Shown piece after piece: positions 7,717 to 15,296 of a stretch of DNA of 16,189 nt. Position 1 is the first letter of the stretch; every line of letters begins with the position of its first letter. The position numbers were made by a program, and so were the translations under genes. The notes beneath the pieces are model-generated. The model was given only the letters and a program-made list of their open reading frames with translations. It made no database searches and was not told the DNA's origin. This stretch comes from Chloroflexota bacterium (GTDB lineage: Bacteria > Chloroflexota > Dehalococcoidia > Lucifugimonadales > CATQGZ01). The DNA is taken from NCBI GenBank assembly GCA_027624995.1, contig JAQBTI010000017.1:1-16189 (forward strand). The letters run 5' to 3'.

Positions 7717-7860
7717 TTGAAAATCACCGCAATCAAGAGCTTCCCATTTCAGAGCGAGTATGGTCGCCGTTACTACGTTGTGAAGGTGGAGACCGACGAG
7801 GGGATCTACGGTCTGAGCGAGCGCCTAGCACGGAGGCTTTCCGGCTCTCCTCCGCCGTAA
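7717..7860 (+). pseudogene. Truncated mandelate racemase/muconate lactonizing enzyme N-terminus
   Basis: A TTG start with GGGGG about seven nucleotides upstream opens a 47-codon frame. Its first 35 residues read as the start of an enolase-superfamily capping domain: MKITAIKSFPFQ, then YYVVKVETDEGIYGLSE, close to the usual FVKVETDEGIYGWGE. After that the match stops and the frame ends in RLARRLSGSPPP and TAA. None of the barrel domain (about 330 more residues with the metal-binding Asp/Glu/Glu) is present in any frame before the convergent DUF971 gene. I read it as a decayed remnant of an acid-sugar dehydratase or racemase gene, probably cut by deletion. It is too short to be functional. Confidence 0.6.
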
Positions 7861-7933
7861 CGATGGCGCCTTTACGAACTGGTAGTTGGGTAGTAAGTCT
7901 GGCGTTCGGGGTCGAAGCTAGAACTCCAAACCC

Positions 7934-8257
7934 CTATTCTCTGCTCTCTTCGCATTCGTCGCACTGGCAGAGTTTTCGGAGTACGTCGAAGGGATAGATG
8001 CCGGTGTAGTGTGTGTCGCTCCAGAGGAACTGGACGGCGTACTTGCCGACCATCAGGTGGTCCTCGGCGCGGATGTCGGCAGGGACCGTAGCCGGGTCGA
8101 GCAACTTGCGGTTGGACCACTCCTCGATGCACTCGGCGCACCCGCAGCTGATGCGCAGGTGCTTGGCCTCGTAGACGCCCTGGTGCCCGTCGCTCCACTC
8201 GATGAGGATGCGCTGGCCGTCGATCTCTACTTTTTCCGCCGCAAGGTTAGCGTTCAC
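7934..8257 (-). CDS. DUF971 / gamma-butyrobetaine hydroxylase-like N-domain protein
   Basis: 107 residues, the full length of stand-alone PF06155 proteins. Conserved features: WSDGHQGVY (21-29), LRISCGCAEC (34-43), LLDPATVPADI (52-62), VGKYAVQFLWSDTHYTGIYPF (70-90) and LRKLC. In gamma-butyrobetaine hydroxylase the equivalent domain binds a structural zinc through three Cys and a His; Cys38, Cys40, Cys43 and His83 match here. A second cluster, Cys97, Cys99 and Cys102, ends the protein. The start is GTG at 8257 with a GGGA upstream. Stand-alone DUF971 proteins are often linked with iron-sulfur or metal metabolism, but the function is not established. It converges on the truncated enolase-family fragment. 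Confidence 0.88.
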   Translation of the reverse strand: MNANLAAEKVEIDGQRILIEWSDGHQGVYEAKHLRISCGCAECIEEWSNRKLLDPATVPADIRAEDHLMVGKYAVQFLWSDTHYTGIYPFDVLRKLCQCDECEESRE

Positions 8258-8340
8258 TGATTCCCGCTTTCAGGTTGACTCCGCCGTCTGTGGCTCAGTA
8301 TAGCCCATGCACCGCGGAAGAGCGGTCTGAGACGAATGCG

Positions 8341-8514
8341 CTATCGGTTGAAAGCCCGGAACTCGCCGGTCTCCTCGATATCGACCGTGTATCCCTGAAA
8401 GAGCACTCGGATACTTGCGATCACTTCGGTCGAGGCGCTGGTGATAAAGACCCTTATGCAGGGCACTCCGTCGCACAGGGGCTTTGCGAGTCGAATGCGC
8501 CTCAAGACTTGCAT
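8341..8514 (-). CDS. Possible small hypothetical protein (minus strand)
   Basis: A 57-residue frame from ATG 8514 that I do not recognise. Its codons show a coding-like profile by hand count (GC about 56%, 44% and 72% at positions 1, 2 and 3), and the product has alternating hydrophobic and charged residues (VLRRIRLAKPL, CIRVFITSASTEVIASIRVL). There is no ribosome site before the ATG. The frame remains open upstream to an ATG at 8616, but that part looks random. It overlaps a rival plus-strand frame at its 5' end, and at most one of the two overlapping segments is likely to be coding. Confidence 0.25.
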   Translation of the reverse strand: MQVLRRIRLAKPLCDGVPCIRVFITSASTEVIASIRVLFQGYTVDIEETGEFRAFNR

Positions 8515-8620
8515 CGTGTGCGGTGACAGGCTGCAGCGTGCCCCCCTCGACGACGAAGCGCCGCAACTTATCAGATTGCTGCGACGACAAGTCGGACTCG
8601 CTGGCGGGTCCGCCAACTAG
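8495..8620 (+). CDS. Possible small hypothetical protein ending just before a terminator
   Basis: A 41-residue frame starting at ATG 8495 (or 54 residues from ATG 8456) and ending at TAG 8620, 28 bp before the hairpin terminator at 8649. The product begins MRLKTCIVCGDRLQRAPLDD and continues into a basic helix (LIRLLRRQ); a single CxxC pair is present, hinting at half of a zinc ribbon. GC by codon position for the longer version is about 67%, 54% and 70%. Only the terminator position makes this worth listing; I do not recognise the protein. An untranslated small RNA ending at the same terminator is the alternative. Confidence 0.25.
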   Translation: MRLKTCIVCGDRLQRAPLDDEAPQLIRLLRRQVGLAGGSAN

Positions 8621-8648
8621 TAACTCACCCAGCATCGAGTCCACCTTC

Positions 8649-8674
8649 GGCCCGGGACACATCCCGGGCCTTTT
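8649..8674 (+). terminator. Rho-independent terminator
   Basis: GGCCCGGGA (8649-8657), a four-base CACA loop and TCCCGGGCC (8662-8670) form a perfect 9-bp GC-rich stem followed by TTTT and then CG. The T run is on the plus strand, so it should stop plus-strand transcription, yet no secure plus-strand gene lies directly upstream. It also falls 30 bp past the stop of the minus-strand propeller gene, but on that strand no T run follows the stem. Confidence 0.75.
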
Positions 8675-8704
8675 CGTTTACCCGTGAAACGCAGGCCGGC
8701 ATCC

Positions 8705-11700
8705 TCAAGGCGCGATGGCAGGTATACCTAGCTCCCCGATCATCGTCGCGAAAACGGCCAGGTCGGTGTCGATCAGGTCGCGCAGCCTGGCGAGCTGCTC
8801 ATCCAGGCCCGCCGCGAGCTCCTCGAAGACCTCGTAGGACTGCCGGGTCGGGGCAGCGTCGGTGCTGGAGACGACGGGCGCCAGCGATTCGAGTTTTTCC
8901 GTAATCTGGGCCAGACGCCCTTGCGTTCCAGGACGCTTCACCGTAATCAGCCGGCCTTCGATGGCCGACAGCGCTTCCCTGAGCCGTCCGGCCGCCTCGC
9001 GCACGGAACCTGAATCCGCGACGCCCTCAGACCGCCCCTCCCACTCCTCGATCTGGCCGCGTACCCGGTCGATCTGCCTCACTGCGCGACGCGCGTCGGA
9101 CAGCCGGTCACGAATAGCCACCAGCAGCTCGAACTGGTCCTCCAGGTCCTTCGCGCTGGCCGCGCCGCGCGGGTCCTGCAAGATTTCGAAGGGCTGCGAG
9201 AAGCTCCGACCGTCCACCGACAGCTCGACCCGGTACTCGCCCGGGGTGGCAAGGGGAGCGATGGGCGGCGGGACGCTTTTCAAGCTTGGCGCGCCAATCT
9301 GCAAGGGCGGCTCTGCATCTGGATAGCGCATGTCCCATAGGAACCTGTTCATACCCACGTCCACATTGAGCCCCCGGCGCTCGTCCTTTGTCGAAAAGGT
9401 CTTCACAACGTCGCCTCGATGGTCGGCAAATGATAACTTCACTTCACCCTTGGGAGCGTCGCTGAGATGAAAGACGACCGACACCCCGGCGGGAGGGTTC
9501 GTTCCCGCGTCCAGAAACACCCGCTCGCCGCCGGTAGCAGGCTTCTGAACATATGTGCCGCCCGTCCCGAAGGTGCCCGCGGAGAAATTCTTACCGGCCC
9601 CGGTGCCGGGGACAAGGCCTAGCTGGGGAAGCAGCCTGTACGTCTGGGCCGGCCCGAACAGGTGCGCCGGCGCCGCAAGAGCAGCAGCGTCGAGTTGACG
9701 GATTAAAGGCAGGTCGCCCAGTATCCAGAACGACCTCCCGTGGGTGGCCACTACCAGGTCATCGCCCTTGACGGCCATGTCGTGTACCGGCGCCACCGGA
9801 AGACCGGCACGCAGCGGCTGCCACGTTTCGCCATCGTCGAGCGAAGCAATCACGCCCGTTTCGGTCCCGACGTAGAGTAGGCCTCGTCGAGCGGTGTCCT
9901 CCCGTATGACCCTGGTCACCGTGTCGTCAGGGAGACCGCCGATTATTTGACTCCACGTCTTGCCGTAGTCCTCGGTCTTGTACAGGAACGGCCGGTAGTC
10001 GTCCAGCTTGTGCCGCGTGGCAGCCAAGTATGCGACGCCGGGTGCGTGCGGAGACGGCTCGACATTGCGGACAAAAGACCACTCGGGTAGGCCTGGTGGA
10101 GTAACGTCCACCCAGGTCTCGCCGCCGTCACGGGAGATGTGGACCAGTCCGTCGTCTGAGCCTGCCCAGAAGACGCCTTGCTCGTGGGGGGATTCCGCGA
10201 AGGCGGAGATGGTGCAGTACATCTCGATGGCCCCGCCCTCCGCCGTTATGGGGCCGCCCGACAGCTCCTGCTTGGTCGGATCATCCCGCGTCAGGTCGGG
10301 ACTGATGGGTTCCCAGCTATTCCCCTCGTCGGTCGACCGGAACACGATGTTGGCCGCGGTATAGAGCACGCCCGAATCGTGCGGCGAGAAAGACAGAGGG
10401 AACGACCAGGAAAACCGGTATTTCTGCTCCTTCGGAGGCCAGCTCCCGCTCCCCTCGGGCCAGACCGTGACCGCCCGGACCTGCTTCGTCGAGTGGTCGT
10501 ATCTGAGAATCGGAGCACCGCCTCCGGGGGTGCTCCCTATCGCGCCGGAGTAGACCACGTTGGGGTTGTCGGGCTTGACGGCGATGTGACCGCTCTCAGA
10601 GCTTCCGACAAGGTAAGAGTCGCCCCATAGGATGGCCCCGATATGGGACTGGCTGGGCACGCTTATCGCGCTATTGTCCTGCTGCGTGCCATACACGCGA
10701 TAAGGAAACTGGTCGTCGGTGGCCATGTGGTAGAACTGGGCGGTGGGCTGGTTGTAGATGTTGGACCAGGTTGCGCCGCCGTTGTACGAGACGCACGCCC
10801 CGCCGTCGTTGCCTTCGATCATCCTGTCCGGGTTTCGAGGGTCGATCCAGAGGTCGTGATTGTCGTCGTGAGGTGTCGTAACCTGTTCGAAGGTGCGGCC
10901 GCCGTCGCTGGACTTCCAGGCCAACCAGCAAAGCGACCAGACGGTCTCGGGGTCCGTGGGGTGGGCGAATAAGTGGCTGTAGTACCAGGCCCGGCCCTTG
11001 ATCTCTCCGTCCGTGTTGAGCATCTCCCAGGTCGCGCCGCTGTCGTCCGAGCGGAGCAGCCCACCCTCCTCGGCCTCGACCAGCGCCCAGACGCGGCCCG
11101 GCTTCGCAGGAGACGCCGCCACTCCGATCCGACCCTTCAGTCCGGCGGGCATGCCGGGACTGTCGGTCAGCTCCATCCATGTGTCTCCGCCATCGGCCGA
11201 TCTATACAGGCCACTGTCAGTGCCGCCGCTGGAGACCTCCCAGAAGCTCCTGTACCCCTCCCATATGGACGCGTACAGGATGCGGGGGTTGCGTGGGTCC
11301 ATCGAAAGGTCTGCCGCGCCAGCCTTCTCGCTCTTGAAGAGAATGCGCTCCCACGACTCTCCGCCGTTCGCCGAGCGAAACACGCCTCGTTGCGAATTCG
11401 TTCCGAACACGTGGCCGAAGGCCGCGACGTAGACAAGGTCCGGATTGTCGGGGTGTACACGGATCCGGGCGATGTGCCGCGTATCGTTCAGGCCGACGTT
11501 CCTCCAGGTCTGGCCGCCGTCTGTGGAACGGTAAACGCCGTCGCCATGCGAGACGTCGTTGCGGATACAGGCCTCGCCGGTGCCAGCGTAGATCACGTTG
11601 GGGTCGGACTCCGAGACCGCGATCGCGCCGACCGCCGCCGTGTTGAAGAAGCCGTCGGAGACGTTCTCCCAGTAGGTGCCTCCGTCGGACGTCCGCCAGA

Positions 11701-11854
11701 CGCCGCCGGAGCATGCACCGAAGTAAAAGACGTTGGAATCGGTCGGATGGCCGGCCACGGCCACCGTGCGCCCGCCCCTCGGCGGTCCGATGCACCGCCA
11801 CCGAAGGACGCTGTCCAGGGTGTCAACCCCCATATGGGACGTTTCTGATCCCAC
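8705..11854 (-). CDS. Large BNR/Asp-box (VPS10-sortilin-like) beta-propeller protein
   Basis: 1049 residues. Residues 1 to about 730 contain at least eleven Asp-box hairpins of the form S-x-D-x-G-x-T-W (RTSDGGTYWENV, RSTDGGQTWRNV, RSADGGDTWMEL, ISRDGGETWVDV, KTEDYGKTWSQI and others), as in sortilin/VPS10 propellers and BNR-repeat glycosyl hydrolase-like proteins; this implies two tandem or one very large propeller. The rest holds a beta-rich segment ending in a GEYRVELSVDGRSFSQPFEI strand pair and a helical, probably coiled-coil tail (about 930-1045). Proteins of this family are usually exported, but the N-terminus MGSETSHMGVDTLDSVLRWR is no signal peptide. The GTG start is well supported: GGAGGT (11862-11867 on the opposite strand) lies seven bases upstream. 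It follows the M24 peptidase gene by 17 nt, so the two form an operon. No catalytic residues are evident; a binding or scaffold role is inferred. Confidence 0.85.
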   Translation of the reverse strand: MGSETSHMGVDTLDSVLRWRCIGPPRGGRTVAVAGHPTDSNVFYFGACSGGVWRTSDGGTYWENVSDGFFNTAAVGAIAVSESDPNVIYAGTGEACIRNDVSHGDGVYRSTDGGQTWRNVGLNDTRHIARIRVHPDNPDLVYVAAFGHVFGTNSQRGVFRSANGGESWERILFKSEKAGAADLSMDPRNPRILYASIWEGYRSFWEVSSGGTDSGLYRSADGGDTWMELTDSPGMPAGLKGRIGVAASPAKPGRVWALVEAEEGGLLRSDDSGATWEMLNTDGEIKGRAWYYSHLFAHPTDPETVWSLCWLAWKSSDGGRTFEQVTTPHDDNHDLWIDPRNPDRMIEGNDGGACVSYNGGATWSNIYNQPTAQFYHMATDDQFPYRVYGTQQDNSAISVPSQSHIGAILWGDSYLVGSSESGHIAVKPDNPNVVYSGAIGSTPGGGAPILRYDHSTKQVRAVTVWPEGSGSWPPKEQKYRFSWSFPLSFSPHDSGVLYTAANIVFRSTDEGNSWEPISPDLTRDDPTKQELSGGPITAEGGAIEMYCTISAFAESPHEQGVFWAGSDDGLVHISRDGGETWVDVTPPGLPEWSFVRNVEPSPHAPGVAYLAATRHKLDDYRPFLYKTEDYGKTWSQIIGGLPDDTVTRVIREDTARRGLLYVGTETGVIASLDDGETWQPLRAGLPVAPVHDMAVKGDDLVVATHGRSFWILGDLPLIRQLDAAALAAPAHLFGPAQTYRLLPQLGLVPGTGAGKNFSAGTFGTGGTYVQKPATGGERVFLDAGTNPPAGVSVVFHLSDAPKGEVKLSFADHRGDVVKTFSTKDERRGLNVDVGMNRFLWDMRYPDAEPPLQIGAPSLKSVPPPIAPLATPGEYRVELSVDGRSFSQPFEILQDPRGAASAKDLEDQFELLVAIRDRLSDARRAVRQIDRVRGQIEEWEGRSEGVADSGSVREAAGRLREALSAIEGRLITVKRPGTQGRLAQITEKLESLAPVVSSTDAAPTRQSYEVFEELAAGLDEQLARLRDLIDTDLAVFATMIGELGIPAIAP

Positions 11855-11871
11855 GGGAATTACCTCCGCGG

Positions 11872-12978
11872 TTAGCTTATGACCATCGGTTCGCGAGCGC
11901 TTTCGTAGTCTGTCAGGACCTCGACGCCGTCCTCGGTGACCTGGACCAAGTCCTCAATATGGTAGCCCTCAATGTCGGGCTCATAGTGGGCCGGCTCGAT
12001 GCACAGGACCATGCCGGGCATCAGCAACTCGTCGGTGGTGAGCTTGAGTATCGGGTGCTCGTGGAGCGCCAGGCCGAGGCCGTGACCGATGAACGCCATC
12101 CAGAACGGCAGGCCGGCCTTTTCGTAGGCCGCCGCACATATGGAATGCAGGTCGCCGGCGCGCATCCCGGGGCGGACCGCCTCGATGGTCTCGACATGGA
12201 CCTGGTAGAGCCGGTCATAGCGGTCGCGCTGTCGGGGGCTGGGCTTGCCCACAAATACCATCCGGGCCACGTCCGACCAGTATCCGGTGAAGCTGCCCCC
12301 GACGTCTGTATGCACCGGGTGGCCGGTCTCCAGCGGCGTCTCTCCGGGACGGGCGTGCCACTCGAAGGACCGGAGGCCGGTCCCCAGGAACATGAAGTTC
12401 AGGACGTCGGCCCCGTTGGCCGTGACCTTGGCGGCCATGTTGTCGGCCACCTGTTTCTCAGTGTCGCCGCCGGTGGCCTCTTCGAACGCGGCGCGGATGG
12501 CCTGTTCGGTCGCCCGGCCAGCGGCCGCGAGAGCGTCGATCTCCGCGGTGGTCTTGATCATCCTGGTGCGATCCATCAGGCCGCCGCAGTCGATGAGTTT
12601 GGCCCTCGGCAGCCGATCCTGAAGTTGGTCCATGTACTCGGCTGGCAACGACCGTCTCTCGACACCGAGCCGCCCTGCCGCGAGGCCCTTTTCGACGATT
12701 GCGTCGGCCACGATGTCTATGGGCGAGGTCACAAACTCTACGTAGGTACGCATATCCTCGACCCGGCAGTCGTCTTTGCAGGCCACGTCCTCGCCCTTGC
12801 AGAGGACGATGGCGGGCTTGCCCTGCTCGGGCCACAGGAGCAGGGCAAGGCGGTCGGGGATCAGTCGCTGGGTAACCATCCGGGTGCCGGACAAGTACGA
12901 CACGTTCTCCAGGGAGCTCGCGATGACCCCGTCCAGGCCGGACTCGGCCAGGAGGTCTTTGAAGCGCTCGATGTTCAC
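11872..12978 (-). CDS. M24 family metallopeptidase (aminopeptidase P / prolidase-like)
   Basis: 368 residues from GTG 12978, with AGAGG eight bases upstream; the frame extends 43 codons further (to 13107), but that part covers a dispersed repeat and does not look like protein. An N-terminal creatinase-like domain (about 1-135) precedes a pita-bread domain with all five metal ligands: Asp225 (HTDVGG), Asp236 (GYWSDVAR), His299 (GHGLGLALHEHP), Glu328 (CIEPAHY) and Glu342 (YHIEDLVQV). His208 (EWHARP) and His306 match the proton-shuttling histidines. The family cleaves Xaa-Pro bonds with two divalent metals; creatinase relatives lacking the metals are excluded by the ligand set. It has no signal peptide. 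It is the first gene of an operon with the propeller protein and divergent from the flavin monooxygenase. Confidence 0.9.
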   Translation of the reverse strand: MNIERFKDLLAESGLDGVIASSLENVSYLSGTRMVTQRLIPDRLALLLWPEQGKPAIVLCKGEDVACKDDCRVEDMRTYVEFVTSPIDIVADAIVEKGLAAGRLGVERRSLPAEYMDQLQDRLPRAKLIDCGGLMDRTRMIKTTAEIDALAAAGRATEQAIRAAFEEATGGDTEKQVADNMAAKVTANGADVLNFMFLGTGLRSFEWHARPGETPLETGHPVHTDVGGSFTGYWSDVARMVFVGKPSPRQRDRYDRLYQVHVETIEAVRPGMRAGDLHSICAAAYEKAGLPFWMAFIGHGLGLALHEHPILKLTTDELLMPGMVLCIEPAHYEPDIEGYHIEDLVQVTEDGVEVLTDYESAREPMVIS

Positions 12979-13058
12979 GGTATTCGCCTCTTCTGGAAGT
13001 TCCGGACACCCTATCAGAACCCGGCCGCCCGGTGTAGGGGCGCGGCATCCGTCCACGT

Positions 13059-13087
13059 TGTCAATCTGAGCGCAGTGAAGAATCTGG
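13059..13087 (+). repeat. Short dispersed element, copy 2
   Basis: The segment starts TGTCAATCTGAGCGCAGTGA and ends GAATCTGG, a closer match than copy 1 (276-299) to the widespread TGTCATTCTGAGCG-type intergenic element. Just left of it (13034-13052) is a TGTAGGGGCGCGGCATCC segment that recalls another common dispersed motif; its reverse complement shares CGCGCC and CCCCTAC blocks with 14357-14370. It lies in the divergent intergenic region between the M24 and LLM genes. Confidence 0.45.
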
Positions 13088-13111
13088 CGGCCCAGGTAGT
13101 GCTGCATGTTC

Positions 13112-13117
13112 TACAAT
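13112..13117 (+). promoter_or_regulatory. Possible -10 box for the LLM monooxygenase gene
   Basis: TACAAT matches five of six consensus -10 bases, with a TG three bases before it, but there is no recognisable -35 at the right distance. It would give a leader of about 38 nt before the ATG at 13162. Confidence 0.25.
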
Positions 13118-13161
13118 GGCCGCCTCAGCCTACCTGGGGCCGTACCGAAAAGGCAGGACCT

Positions 13162-14340
13162 ATGATCACCAAGTTTGGCAGCCTGTATGCGGGCCACGTC
13201 GATCTGGGGGACCTCGGATTCAACGGAACGCCGGTCAACGACCGCTGGCTCTCCGACGAGCACCTGGCGACCGTGTTCCAGAAAGCCGAGGCCATAGCCA
13301 ACGTGATGGACGATTCCGGATTCGAGACGCTCTGGCTCGCCGAGCACCACTTCCAGCGCGAAGGCTACGAGTGCATCCCCAACATCCTCATGCTCGGTCT
13401 TCACCTTGCCCACGTCACACGAAGGCTCAAGATCGGTTGTGGCTTCAACATCACGCCGATGTGGCACCCTCTCCGGCTTGCAGAGGACTTCGCAACGGCC
13501 GACATCATCACCGGCGGCCGCATGATCTTCGGAGTCGGGCGGGGCTACCACACGCGCGAGGTAGAGGTCTTCGGAGCGCCGATGCTCGACGGCGATGCCA
13601 ACCGGGAGCTGTTCGAGGAGCAGGTCGATATCATCTTCAAGGCCTTCAACGAGAGGTCATTCTCGCACCACGGCAAACACTACGACATTCCACCCTCGGT
13701 GCCTTATCGGGGCTATGAGCTGGAGGAGATAACGCTGGTGCCGAGACCGCAGAACTTGCCGGTGGAGTGCTGGCAGCCCGTCGTCAGCGCCAGCCAGCGT
13801 GGCCTAGACTTCATGGCGAAGCACGGCATCATGGGTATTATCGGAGGCGGCGCGGCGGCCGGCGGAGCAAAGGACAGTGTTGTCGCCGCGTGGAGGGACT
13901 CGCTCGCGAGAACCGGCCGCGAGACCGAACTCGGTACGGACCTTTGCTTCGGCCTTTCGGTCCACATCGCCGAGACGGAGGAGAAGGCCATTGGAGAGGC
14001 CAGGCCTTTTTTCGAGGAAAACATGAAAATGTTCGCTCCCCTGGGCTTCGTCTCGGGACTGACCGACGAGCAGATAGCGGCCACGGCCGACCCACGCAAA
14101 GCCCGAAGCGCAGGTCTTCCGACGCTTGAGGATGCCGTCGAGGCAGGGGCATGGCTCTGCGGCCCTCCGGACCTAGTCATTGACAAGCTAAAGGCCCTGC
14201 AAGAGCGTTACCCGGGGCTAGAGCGGGTGAATGTCGGGAGTGTCGTCGGAACGCCCCAGAGCGTCGTTACCGAGCAGCTCCGGAGGTTCGGAGAAGATGT
14301 AATTCCGGCGTTCACGGTCCAGGCTGCTACCCAGGCATGA
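13162..14340 (+). CDS. LLM-class flavin-dependent oxidoreductase (luciferase-like monooxygenase)
   Basis: 392 residues. The N-terminal half is a bacterial-luciferase TIM barrel: the LAEHHFQREGYECIPN stretch (65-80), TRRLKIGCGFNITPMWHPLRLAEDFATADIITGGRMIFGVGRGY (about 92-135; the WHPLRLAED and GRxxFGVGRG motifs are diagnostic) and RELFEEQVDII. Members use reduced flavin from a separate reductase to insert oxygen into or oxidise organic substrates; they are strongly expanded in marine SAR202 Chloroflexota, where roles in breaking down recalcitrant compounds have been proposed. AGGA lies four bases before ATG 13162. Upstream in-frame sequence is antisense to the M24 gene and is excluded. There is no partner flavin reductase in the window. 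Substrate unknown. Confidence 0.93.
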   Translation: MITKFGSLYAGHVDLGDLGFNGTPVNDRWLSDEHLATVFQKAEAIANVMDDSGFETLWLAEHHFQREGYECIPNILMLGLHLAHVTRRLKIGCGFNITPMWHPLRLAEDFATADIITGGRMIFGVGRGYHTREVEVFGAPMLDGDANRELFEEQVDIIFKAFNERSFSHHGKHYDIPPSVPYRGYELEEITLVPRPQNLPVECWQPVVSASQRGLDFMAKHGIMGIIGGGAAAGGAKDSVVAAWRDSLARTGRETELGTDLCFGLSVHIAETEEKAIGEARPFFEENMKMFAPLGFVSGLTDEQIAATADPRKARSAGLPTLEDAVEAGAWLCGPPDLVIDKLKALQERYPGLERVNVGSVVGTPQSVVTEQLRRFGEDVIPAFTVQAATQA

Positions 14341-14397
14341 TCGACTAAAAGAAGGCCGCGCCGCCCCTACGGCACGGACGGACACACCGCCCACTTG

Positions 14398-15242
14398 ATG
14401 TCGCTCCCCAAAGGTCTCATCCAGGCGATCAATGGCCACTACGGCGAAGCCGGGGCCGAGTGGCTCGATCGGATTCCGGAATTCATAGAAGCGTGCCAAG
14501 ACAGTTGGTCGCTGAGGGTGTTACAGCCATTCCCAGAGCTGACCTTCCACTTCGTGATGCGGGCGGTGCAAGCCGAGGGAACCGAGGTGGTCCTCAAGCT
14601 GGGCGTCCCAGACCGCGAGTTCCGGATGCAGGTCGAGGCGTTGCGGGCCTTCGATGGAGACGGCTGCGTTAGGCTGCTCGATTCCGAAGTCGACCTCGGC
14701 GCGATGCTGCTGGAGAGCCTGCGTCCTGGAGATATGCTCTCGCATGAAATCGACGACGGTCGGGCCGTCTCTGTCGCGGCGGAGCTGATGAGGCGGCTGT
14801 GGCGGTCGCCGCCTGAGGGTCACAGTCTCCCGACCCTGGCGGAATGGACCGCGGCATTGAGGCGGATGCGAGACCGTGTCGGCCAGACGACCGACTTCCT
14901 GCCAGATGCAGTCGTCGAACGGGCCGCCGATCTGCTATCGGAGTTGACTGAACCTCAGGAGAACCAGTCCTGCTTCACGGCGACCTACATCACTACAACA
15001 TCCTGTCAGCCGAGCGGGAGCCCTGGCTGGCGATCGACCCAAAGGGAGTGGTCGGCCCGCCCGAGTTCGACGTCTGCGCGTTCCTGCGCAACAATCTCCT
15101 AACTCAGCCAGAGCCCGAGATTGTTCTGGCGCGCCGGATTGATCTGTTCGCCGACGAGCTAGGGTTCGATCGCCAGCGAGTAGCGGGCTGGGGTCTGGTC
15201 GAAGCGACGCTCTCGGCGGCGTGGCACTACGAGAAGCATTGA
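14398..15242 (+). pseudogene. APH(6)/hydroxyurea-type antibiotic phosphotransferase with a frameshift
   Basis: Reading frame 1 from ATG 14398 gives an N-lobe of an aminoglycoside 6-phosphotransferase-like kinase: TEVVLKLGVPDREFRMQVEALR (Lys and Glu of the ATP site), GAMLLESLRPGDMLSHE and VAAELMRRLW, which parallel the StrB-type sequence around LSH and AAELM. At about 14959-14961 the homology jumps to frame 3, where EPVLLHGDLHHYNIL (catalytic loop, HGDLHHxN) and LAIDPKGVVGPPEFDVC (the magnesium-binding IDP loop) follow, ending LSAAWHYEKH. One missing base (or two extra) restores a 281-residue protein, matching the family's roughly 278. No stop interrupts either half, so this is either a sequencing or assembly error or a very recent mutation. 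If restored, it would phosphorylate streptomycin-like aminocyclitols or an unknown hydroxylated substrate. No ribosome site is evident. Confidence 0.8.
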
Positions 15243-15296
15243 CGGCTTGGCGAATCCGCTCGAGAATACGTCGAATTGATGGCGAGGTGCAGCTAG

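Noticed and set aside
10973..11848. 291-residue plus-strand frame
   Set aside because: It is a shadow of the propeller gene; its sequence is Arg/Ala/Val-rich without any family pattern, while the minus frame has repeated Asp boxes.
12979..13107. Longer M24 peptidase starting at 13107
   Set aside because: The added 43 codons cover a dispersed intergenic repeat; GTG 12978 has a ribosome site and matches the family N-terminus.
11713..13161. Long N-terminal extension of the LLM monooxygenase (875-residue frame)
   Set aside because: This stretch is antisense to the M24 and propeller genes; ATG 13162 has an AGGA site and gives the family start.
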